Part shown: one piece after another, positions 36,424 through 43,272 of the stretch
How the letters are laid out: each line of letters starts with the position of its first letter
Position numbering within the stretch: the stretch's first letter is position 1
NCBI RefSeq assembly: GCF_904063055.1
Contig: NZ_CAJFCN010000005.1
Span: 372,001-436,000, forward strand
Source of the DNA: Pseudomonas paracarnis
Lineage (GTDB): Bacteria; Pseudomonadota; Gammaproteobacteria; Pseudomonadales; Pseudomonadaceae
Direction: 5' to 3'
Length of the DNA: 64,000 nucleotides
Translations under genes and position numbers: made by a program
The notes under the pieces: generated by a model
Seen by the model: only the letters and a program-made list of their open reading frames with translations
The model's database searches: none
What the model was told of the DNA's origin: nothing

Positions 36424-37613
36424 CGACTCGCCCCCAGCAGGCGTTCGAACCAGCGTGTCGAGGGTTTATCCAAGCCTTCGGTACGTTTGGCCAGGCGCTC
36501 GCCCAGGTGACGCAGGGCTTGGGTCAAGGCTTCGCGGGGGGCCAGGGTGAACAGGCTTTGCCCCTGGTTTTTGGCGTTCAGGCGCACTTCCGGGCTCAGG
36601 GGCAGCACGGCGATGCACTCCAGGCCGAAGCTTTTTTCCAGGGCTTCGGTGTCGGGGGCACAGGCTTTGATGTAGCGATCGACGAGCAGCTTGGCATGGT
36701 CGAGCTTCATGCCTTTTTCGCGCCACAGGTTCAGCACCGCCAGGTTACGCCGACAGTCGAGCACGCCCTGGTCGGTGCACCACAGCAACTTGTCGCAGTG
36801 GCTGACAAAGGTACGCAGGGCTTCGCTGTCCGCTTGCCCGGTGAGGTTGACCACGATGTGCTGGAAATGCTGGCGCAAGGCGCTGAGCAACATGTACAGC
36901 TCGGCGGCGCTGGTCATTTCCAAGGGTTCATCGCTGGCGGCGTAGGCAAGGATCCGCAGGCCGTCGTCGGTGCTGGTGAAGGCGCTGTTGATGAGCGTGG
37001 CGTCCAGGCGGCGCAGGTGGCGCAAGGCGTCGCCGAAATTGAAGGTGCTGTCCAGGCCCAGCAGCGCCAGGCTATCGCCCCTGGGCAGGCCGAGGTCGAG
37101 CATCAGCGTCTGCTGGCCGCTTTTTTGCACCACCATCGCCAAGTGGCTTGCCAGCAAGGCGCCATCGGTGTTGCCCTGGGCACCGTAGAGCACGGTGAGG
37201 CCACCGAGGTGGGCGTTCGGCGCGGTGGGCGGCAAGCGCTTGCTCAGGCGCCGCACCAGCCCGGCCACTTCGCTGGAGCGCGAGCCATAGGCGACAAAAT
37301 CCCGCGCACCGGCACGCATGGCGTTGAGCACCAACTGGTTGTCCATGCCGTCGCCCAAGGCCACCACCGCCAACATCGGCTTGGCTTCCAGGGCGCCTTC
37401 GATCAAGGCGCTCTGAGCCACCAGGTGTTCACGGTCCAGGCCCACGAACACCAGGTTGGCGAAGGTCACGTCCACCAGTGCCAGCAATTCATCCAGGCTG
37501 CCGCCGCCCACGCTGATCACTTGGCCAAGGGGCGCCAGTGCACCTTGGAGCCATTCCAGGTCGGTGCTGTTGCGGGTGATTGCCAGGAAGGTCTGGCTCA
37601 GGCTATCGCTCAT
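36420..37613 (-). CDS. tadZ: Pilus localisation protein TadZ (CpaE-like), degenerate P-loop
   Basis: A 397-residue MinD/ParA-like protein with an N-terminal pseudo-receiver (about 1-125) and a C-terminal ATPase-like fold. At the position of the deviant Walker A it reads LYGAQGNTDGALLASHLA (about 142-159), so the lysine expected in KGGxGKT/S is missing. Later ATPase-fold strands are recognisable (TLMLDLGLPRGD, HIVVNLTGQ). In other bacteria TadZ marks the polar site of Tad assembly. The start MSDSLSQTF at 37613 overlaps the rcpA stop; an upstream extension of the frame is rejected. Confidence 0.9.
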   Translation of the reverse strand: MSDSLSQTFLAITRNSTDLEWLQGALAPLGQVISVGGGSLDELLALVDVTFANLVFVGLDREHLVAQSALIEGALEAKPMLAVVALGDGMDNQLVLNAMRAGARDFVAYGSRSSEVAGLVRRLSKRLPPTAPNAHLGGLTVLYGAQGNTDGALLASHLAMVVQKSGQQTLMLDLGLPRGDSLALLGLDSTFNFGDALRHLRRLDATLINSAFTSTDDGLRILAYAASDEPLEMTSAAELYMLLSALRQHFQHIVVNLTGQADSEALRTFVSHCDKLLWCTDQGVLDCRRNLAVLNLWREKGMKLDHAKLLVDRYIKACAPDTEALEKSFGLECIAVLPLSPEVRLNAKNQGQSLFTLAPREALTQALRHLGERLAKRTEGLDKPSTRWFERLLGASR

Positions 37614-38815
37614 TGGGAAAGTCCACTGCGACGGTCGAAGTTGCCGTTTTCCAGGAAGAACAGCCGGAACCAATTCGGGTCATAGGTGCGCAGTTTCTCG
37701 CCGGGCAGCGACGGCAACTGCGCATTGGCAGCCAGTGGCTGGACCAGATGCGGCGTGACAATCATCAGCAGTTCTTTTTCTTCGCTGTTGATATTGGAGT
37801 CGCGGAAAAACGCACCAAGGATCGGGATATCGCCCAGGCCCGGGAGCTTGGCGATGGTGGAGCGGTTGGTGCTGCTGATCAGGCCGCTGATCACAAAGCT
37901 TTCGCCATCGGCCAGTGACACACTGGTGTCGGTGCGTCGGACGGTCAGGGCAGGCACCTGGATGCCCTCAATCCGGATCGCGTTGTTGTAGTCCAGCTCG
38001 CTGACTTCCGGGGCGACCTTCAAGGCGATGCGGTTGTGGTCGATGACCGTGGGCGTGAGGGTCAGGCGAATGCCGAACTCCTTGTACTCGATGGTGATGG
38101 TATCGCTGCCGGCACTGGGCACCGGAATCGGCACTTCGCCGCCGGCCAGGAAGGTTGCGCTCTGGCCGCTCATGGCTACCAGGCTCGGGCGTGCGAGGGT
38201 GTAGGCGAAGCCACTGCTTTCCAGGGCGTTGATCAGCGCCTTGACCCGGCCACCGCCAAACCCGATGTTGAAGCTGTCAGCGCTCACCGGCAATTTGAAG
38301 ATGCCCTCTGAAGGGGACAGCAAGCTTGGGCTGCCGAGGAAGAAATTGTTGCCCATGCCCAGGATCTTGGTGCTGGCTTCCTTGAGCTTGGTGCGGCTGA
38401 CCTCGACGAAGCGAATATCGGTCTGCACCTGGCTGGGCAGCGTCGGGTCTTCGGAGGGCGACAGCGATTGGCTGGTCAGCGCCGAGGTGGCCTTGCCTTT
38501 AACGAACACCATGCTCTGACGCGGCGTGGTCGAGCAGCCGGTCCACACCATCAGGCTGGTGGCACCGCTGCCGACACCGGTGAGCAGAAAGTGGCGGTCG
38601 CCGTTGACCCGCACGTCGGCGATTTTCGGATCGCCGATAGCCAGGCGCGTAATCGCTACCGGCGATTGCAGCTCGGTCTGCAAGCCTTCGCCCACCTCGA
38701 TCACAGCGGGCAGTTGGCCGAGGGTGTTGCAGTTGCCCGATGCGCCCATCGCCATGCCCAGGGGCAGGCACGGCAGCATCAAGGCCAAGGCCAATTGAGC
38801 GTAGCGTTGGCTCAT
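37610..38815 (-). CDS. rcpA: Flp pilus secretin RcpA
   Basis: A 401-residue outer-membrane secretin with a signal peptide (MSQRYAQLALALMLPCLPLGMAMG), an N-terminal pilus/BON-like domain (IAITRLAIGDPKIADVRVNG region) and a C-terminal secretin domain (FLAGGEVPIPVP, then FGIRLTLTPTVID and LPGLGDIPILGAFFRD). It forms the channel for the Flp pilus. It lies 19 bases after rcpC and overlaps tadZ. Confidence 0.94.
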   Translation of the reverse strand: MSQRYAQLALALMLPCLPLGMAMGASGNCNTLGQLPAVIEVGEGLQTELQSPVAITRLAIGDPKIADVRVNGDRHFLLTGVGSGATSLMVWTGCSTTPRQSMVFVKGKATSALTSQSLSPSEDPTLPSQVQTDIRFVEVSRTKLKEASTKILGMGNNFFLGSPSLLSPSEGIFKLPVSADSFNIGFGGGRVKALINALESSGFAYTLARPSLVAMSGQSATFLAGGEVPIPVPSAGSDTITIEYKEFGIRLTLTPTVIDHNRIALKVAPEVSELDYNNAIRIEGIQVPALTVRRTDTSVSLADGESFVISGLISSTNRSTIAKLPGLGDIPILGAFFRDSNINSEEKELLMIVTPHLVQPLAANAQLPSLPGEKLRTYDPNWFRLFFLENGNFDRRSGLSQ

Positions 38816-38834
38816 TCAAGGCATCCTTGTTCAA

Positions 38835-39779
38835 TCAGGGGGTAGGTTGTGCCGCCGCCGCGCCGCGAATCACTTCGACGCCCCGACGCTGGCCGGTGTC
38901 GGCCACCGCGGGGGTGATTTTTTTTGGCGGGCCGCTGAGGGCCAATTGGGTGAATTGGTAGAGATCGCGGTTGGCGCTTTGCACCTTGTCCGGGGTGTCG
39001 CTTTCGCCGGCCCAGTAGCGGCTGAGCAATTGTTCGTCGGCACTGCGCACGGCCAGGCGCAGCGTGCCGGCTTGGGAGGCGAGCATCAGCCGGCTCAGCA
39101 AGGGTTCGGGCACCGCCAGCACCACACTGCGCGCGGCAGTGCGGCGTTGGGCAGCCTGGGCGCGTTCTTCGGCGGTGCCGGGTGGCGGTACGGCCGGGGT
39201 GCCGTCGTTGGCCAAGCCCAACTGGTCGCCGACGCTGAGCAGGCGAATCGCTGGGATGACCACCTGCGCCGACTGCTCGGCATTGGCATTGTCCTGGCGC
39301 AAGAACAGCAAGACATCGACGTAATCGCCGGGGCTCAACTGGCCACCGGCACCGATGACCTCATCGACGGCGACGGCCAGTGCGCGTTCGTTTGTACGAA
39401 TCATGCGGGCCAGGGGGCCACCGGCGGTGAAGCTCTCATCATTGAGCCAGGTGCCGGCACCCAGGGCCCGCAAGGGCGTGCGGCCGATGGCCTGGTCAAC
39501 GCTGGTCAGGCTGCCAGCCGGCACGGTGCGCAGTTTTTCCACGGCGACATCGGCAGCGGTGAGGGGCACAAAAGGCGCAACCGCGTGCACCAGCACCACG
39601 ACCGGCTGGCGGGTCTGGTCTTCCACGACAGCAACGGTTTTTTCAACGGAAATGACAGGTGCTGGCGAGGGCGCTACGGCGGGTGCCGGCGGACGGCTCA
39701 GCACCAGGCCCCAATACCCTGCAACCAGGGCTCCGATAAGCAGCAAGCCAGCCAGGACCATGCTGATACGACTGTTCAT
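38835..39779 (-). CDS. rcpC: Flp pilus assembly protein RcpC (CpaB-like)
   Basis: A 314-residue protein with an N-terminal membrane anchor (MVLAGLLLIGALVAGYWGLV), a Pro-rich linker and a SAF domain (FVPLTAADVAVEKLRTVPAG), then LSPGDYVDVLLFL as in CpaB/RcpC proteins. It is a periplasmic component, probably associated with the RcpA secretin. It is the first gene of the leftward operon; the ATG at 39779 follows GGGAGCGCC. It is divergent from flp across 336 bases. Confidence 0.92.
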   Translation of the reverse strand: MNSRISMVLAGLLLIGALVAGYWGLVLSRPPAPAVAPSPAPVISVEKTVAVVEDQTRQPVVVLVHAVAPFVPLTAADVAVEKLRTVPAGSLTSVDQAIGRTPLRALGAGTWLNDESFTAGGPLARMIRTNERALAVAVDEVIGAGGQLSPGDYVDVLLFLRQDNANAEQSAQVVIPAIRLLSVGDQLGLANDGTPAVPPPGTAEERAQAAQRRTAARSVVLAVPEPLLSRLMLASQAGTLRLAVRSADEQLLSRYWAGESDTPDKVQSANRDLYQFTQLALSGPPKKITPAVADTGQRRGVEVIRGAAAAQPTP

Positions 39780-40115
39780 GACGGCGCTCCCTATCCTGTT
39801 GCACTGCTTTTATTCCCGTTAATCCAAACGAGTTAAATTCGCAACTGGGCTGTGATGAACAACTAACGATTTGGCTATTTGAAGGTAGCCCAGCTAGGAC
39901 AAATTGCCATTACTGAATGAAAAATTTATCTGCGCGGTTAAAGCGAGGGCTGTAAATAACGGATTTGTGGGGCTGGCGCGGCGACTAATACTTTATGATT
40001 AATTCGTTCTTACAGTTGTGAGTGTTAAATTTGTTGACAATGCTCTAGTGGCACACGGCAATCATTGTGCGGGCCAGCTGTATCGGCGCTTTGTGGCGCA
40101 TGAAGGAGATCTCAT
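39780..40115. promoter_or_regulatory. Divergent rcpC/flp control region
   Basis: An AT-rich region between rcpC and flp that must contain both promoters and probably PprB sites. GACTAATAC (39983-39991) ends 124 bases before the flp ATG. The same 9-mer occurs upstream of the lipoprotein gene at 45237-45245. TTGACA at 40034-40039 has no convincing -10 at 16-18 bases. No small gene seen. Confidence 0.55.
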
Positions 40116-40313
40116 ATGATCCTTGACCTGTTCTTGAAATTTTACATTCACGCTCAGTTATTCCTGCGCCGTAGAGACGGGGCGTCGGCCATTGAATATG
40201 TGATTATTGTGGCGATAGTTGCGTTGGTAATAGTGGGTGTTGGCACTGGGCTTGGCGAAAAAATTAAAGGCGTTTTAGATAAGGTAGTCGTTGCATTAAC
40301 GCCAGCGGCCTAA
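40116..40313 (+). CDS. flp: Flp-type pilin
   Basis: The major pilin of the Tad pilus, 65 residues. The leader ends RRRDG (Gly22), followed by ASAIEYVIIVAIVALVIVGV with the Flp signature Glu at +5 and Tyr at +6, then a short C-terminal tail. The leader of 22 residues, with hydrophobic residues before RRR, is typical of Flp prepilins cleaved by FppA. The start has a strong AAGGAG ribosome site. It lies 53 bases before a receiver-only regulator. Confidence 0.95.
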   Translation: MILDLFLKFYIHAQLFLRRRDGASAIEYVIIVAIVALVIVGVGTGLGEKIKGVLDKVVVALTPAA

Positions 40314-40366
40314 CCGTCGATGCTTTCGATTGTTCTCTTGGTGGTCTCATTTATCAGGTACCGCCC

Positions 40367-40771
40367 ATGAGCACCCTTTTGTCATCCCGCCAACAAATCC
40401 TATTGGTGGATGACGAGGAGGATGCGCTGATCGAGTTGGCCGAATCCCTCGAAAACGAGGGGTTCGTCTGTTTTACCGCGACCTCCGTCACCTTCGCCTT
40501 GCAAGAATTGACACTTCACCCCGATATCGCCCTGGTCATCACCGATCTGCGCATGCCCGAGGAAAGCGGTATCTCCTTGATCAAGCGCCTGCGCGAACAC
40601 ACCTCACGCTCGCATTTGCCTGTGATCGTGATGTCGGGTCATGCAGAAATGGATGATGTCAGCGATATGCTGCGCTTGCAGGTGCTGGATCTGTTTCGCA
40701 AGCCGATCTACCTGGCTCGCTTGCTCGATACCCTCAATAGCCTGTTTCCCCTCTCTACACCTGGTCGGTAA
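40367..40771 (+). CDS. Receiver-only response regulator beside flp
   Basis: A 134-residue single REC domain: DDEED near residues 15-19, phospho-acceptor Asp60 in LVITDLRMPEESG, MSGHA and the conserved Lys in LFRKPIY. There is no output domain, so it should work by protein contact or as a phosphate relay or sink. It follows flp on the same strand with no terminator between them, so cotranscription is likely. Its partner kinase is not identifiable; PprA is the only kinase in the locus (inference). Confidence 0.88.
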   Translation: MSTLLSSRQQILLVDDEEDALIELAESLENEGFVCFTATSVTFALQELTLHPDIALVITDLRMPEESGISLIKRLREHTSRSHLPVIVMSGHAEMDDVSDMLRLQVLDLFRKPIYLARLLDTLNSLFPLSTPGR

Positions 40772-41403
40772 CGGACCGGCACCGCTTATTAAATGTGGGA
40801 GCTGGCTTGCCTGCGATAGCGGTGGCTCAGTTAAATATTCATTGACTGATACACTGCCTTCGCGAGCAAGCCCGCTCCCACATTTGGCTCGTGGGGTGCC
40901 AGGCACTTAGTCGCCGACTGTCCGGCCCTCATCGCAGGCAAGCCAGCTCCCACCGTTTGATCGCGGGGGCTCAGGTAGAGAGGTTTCGGCTGTCAGGCCG
41001 AAGGGATCTGTCGGGCACTGATTCTGTGAGCAACACAGACCCTTGTGGGAGCTGGCTTGCCTGCGATAGCGGTGGTTCAGTTAAATATTCATTGACTGAC
41101 ACACCGCCTTCGCGAGCAAGCCCGCTCCCACATTTGGCTCGTGGGGTGCCAGGCACTTAGTCGCCGACTGTCCGGCCGTCATCGCAGGCAAGCCAGCTCC
41201 CACCGTTTGATTGCGGGGGCTCAGGTAGAGGGGGTTCGGCTGTCAGGTCGCTGGGATCTGTGTCGGGCACTGATTCTGTGAGCAACACAGACCCTTGTGG
41301 GAGCTGGCTTGCCTGCGATAGCGGTGGTTCAGTTAAAGATTCATTGACTGACACACCGCCTTCGCGAGCAAGCCCGCTCCCACGTTGATTACAGGTGCCC
41401 TCA
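40772..41403. other. REPIN array between the regulator and the TpsB gene
   Basis: A 632-base gene-free stretch made of three copies of a 250-252-base unit. Each full unit has one REPIN followed by one solitary REP arm. Open frames here only translate the repeats. Confidence 0.85.
40794..41384. repeat. Tandem array of hybrid REPINs, period about 250 bases
   Basis: REPINs start at 40794, 41044 and 41296 (each 89 bases). Solitary REP arms GCAGGCAAGCCAGCTCCCAC follow near 40930-40954 and 41180-41204. The left arm of each REPIN is of the GAGCTGGCTTGCCTGCGA type and the right arm of the CGCGAGCAAGCCCGCTCCCA type, so the arms are of different families. The units are nearly identical, so they probably arose by recent duplication. 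Confidence 0.88.
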
Positions 41404-43086
41404 TCACAGTTGATAACTGAAACTCAGCGTATATCGCGGCCTGCGATTAAAGCTGTCCAGGGCGATATCCGACATTGGCTTGGCCGCCTCCAGCGCGATG
41501 TTGTAGTACTTCTTGTCGCCAAAACGTAAACCCACCGCCGCCGAGGACATGTCGTTGGCCTTGACCGGCAGGTCGTTGAACCAGGATTTGGCGCGGTCGA
41601 CTACGACGTAGGGTTGCAGGATCTTCACCCAGTTGCCGGTGCGGTTGAAGCTGTAGTTGACCTCGTACGCCACCCCCCAGCCCTTGTCGCCCGAGCCTTG
41701 GTCGTCCGGGTAGCCACGGCCGAAATTCTGCCCGCCGAAGGTCACGCGTTCGCTGTCGGGCAGGGTGTTGTCGCTCCAGTACAGCGCACCCGACAACACG
41801 CCTTGCCAGTTGTCGAAGAACTTGTCGCTTTGCACGCCGGAAAGGCGCAGGCGGAAGAAGTCGAGGTCGGGTTTGGCCACGCCCAGGTCACTGCTGGCCT
41901 TGGCGCCCAGACCGTCGATGCCCTGGTACAGACCACCACTGATGATGCGCAGGCGTTGCGCGTCGGCTTTGCGCCAATCGCCTTCGAAGGCCAGGGCGCG
42001 CAGGTTGGATTCGATGTCGAAACGCAGCGGGTAGCCCACCAGTTTATAGCGCGTGGTCTGGTCGACCGCGTACAGGCGCGTGCCCAGGGTGAGCGACTCG
42101 GTGGGGGAGGCGATGAACGGATGGCTCAGGCCAATGGAGTAGCGCTCGATGGACTGGTGCGGCTTGAGTTCGAAACCGCCATCCAGTTGCACGCTGCTGT
42201 TGGGGTCGGCGCGATAGCGTTCGGCGGCGAGCGCCAGTTGGGTGCCCTCGGCGTTGATGAACTGGTTGTAGTCCACACGGTAGTAGTGTTCTTTGTCCTC
42301 GCCGGGTGGGAACAGGCCGCTGACGCTGAGCTGCTCGCCCATGGACGTCTGGGAATTGCTGGTGGCGCTCAGCAACGCTTGCGTGCCGCCACGGCTTTTT
42401 TGCACCAGGCTCATGCTGGTGGTGAAAGGTTTGCGGCTGGCCTGGATCTGCATGTGCGTGGCGCCATCAGTGGTGCCCGGTGGCGGTACTTGCGCCTGTA
42501 CGCTGAGGCCGGGGATGCGGCTCATCAGCGTGGTGTAGCGCTCGAAAGTCTTGCGGGTCAGCGGGCGCTCAGCCAGGAGCTTCTGCGCGAGTTTATCGAC
42601 GTAGGCCGACACCGAACCGATGTCGCCGGTTTGTTGATAGTCCTTGATGTAGCCCTCCACCAGTACCACGCGGACCAGGCCGTTTTCGAAATTCTGTTGC
42701 GGCAGGAACGCGTAGGACAGCAGGTAGCCATCCTCCTGGTAACGGCGGGTGATCCCACGGGTCGCTTCAATCAGTTGGGCGAGGTTGGTTTCTCGCCCAA
42801 TCAACGGCGCATACACCTGTGCCGTCTCGGCGAGCGGGTAGACCGTTCCGCCTTCGATCTGCAACTTTCGAATAGTGACCTTGGTGTCCATCAACAGCGG
42901 CTGACCGGCAGTCGGTGGCGCTTCAGGTACCTGGGTTTTCGACGAGGGTGGTCGGTAGGCGTCGGCGGGCAGGTTGGGCACCGGCAGGGTGCGGACAGTG
43001 TCGTTGCTGTTAAGAAAGCTGGGAAGGGTCTCGGCCTGGACGTAGGCACTGAGGGTGAGCAATAACAACGGCGTCAACACGCGCAT
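41404..43086 (-). CDS. TpsB/ShlB-family outer-membrane transporter
   Basis: A 560-residue two-partner-secretion transporter. After a signal peptide (MRVLTPLLLLTLSAYVQA) and a Pro-rich linker come a POTRA domain (about 70-150, YAFLPQQNFENGLVRVVLVE) and a C-terminal 16-strand barrel with the L6 motif GRGY (456-459). TpsB proteins export exoproteins such as filamentous haemagglutinins. The start at 43086 has ATGGAGTGTCCT ahead. No TpsA gene with a TPS domain is in the window; the upstream neighbour is an atypical Gly-rich lipoprotein, and an intrinsic terminator lies between the two. Confidence 0.9.
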   Translation of the reverse strand: MRVLTPLLLLTLSAYVQAETLPSFLNSNDTVRTLPVPNLPADAYRPPSSKTQVPEAPPTAGQPLLMDTKVTIRKLQIEGGTVYPLAETAQVYAPLIGRETNLAQLIEATRGITRRYQEDGYLLSYAFLPQQNFENGLVRVVLVEGYIKDYQQTGDIGSVSAYVDKLAQKLLAERPLTRKTFERYTTLMSRIPGLSVQAQVPPPGTTDGATHMQIQASRKPFTTSMSLVQKSRGGTQALLSATSNSQTSMGEQLSVSGLFPPGEDKEHYYRVDYNQFINAEGTQLALAAERYRADPNSSVQLDGGFELKPHQSIERYSIGLSHPFIASPTESLTLGTRLYAVDQTTRYKLVGYPLRFDIESNLRALAFEGDWRKADAQRLRIISGGLYQGIDGLGAKASSDLGVAKPDLDFFRLRLSGVQSDKFFDNWQGVLSGALYWSDNTLPDSERVTFGGQNFGRGYPDDQGSGDKGWGVAYEVNYSFNRTGNWVKILQPYVVVDRAKSWFNDLPVKANDMSSAAVGLRFGDKKYYNIALEAAKPMSDIALDSFNRRPRYTLSFSYQL

Positions 43087-43190
43087 AGGACACTCCATGG
43101 TCAACTGCAGCAGCGCTTCGGGCCCGCCGGGTTCTGGGACTCGGTTCGGGAGGGTGGCGATTGATAAAGCGTGTCGCCGCCCATAAAAAA

Positions 43191-43219
43191 GACGAGAGAC
43201 TTATTAAAGGTCTCTCGTC
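43191..43219 (-). terminator. Intrinsic terminator after the Gly/Thr-repeat lipoprotein gene
   Basis: GACGAGAGAC and its exact complement GTCTCTCGTC flank a 9-base loop. On the minus strand the stem is followed by a run of T. It lies downstream of the lipoprotein stop (43273) and upstream of the TpsB start (43086), so it separates or attenuates transcription between the two genes. Confidence 0.88.
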
Positions 43220-43272
43220 TCAACCAAGCGTAGGCGCTGTAGGGGAGGCCGTCTAATCGGCCAGGTGCATTT

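Noticed and set aside
40034..40062. Sigma-70 promoter for flp from TTGACA
   Set aside because: No acceptable -10 hexamer at 16-18 bases; only GGCAAT lies at the right distance.
40794..41384. Possible CRISPR array
   Set aside because: The units are REPINs of 89 bases at about 250-base spacing with near-identical spacers. There are no cas genes and no short direct repeats with unique spacers.
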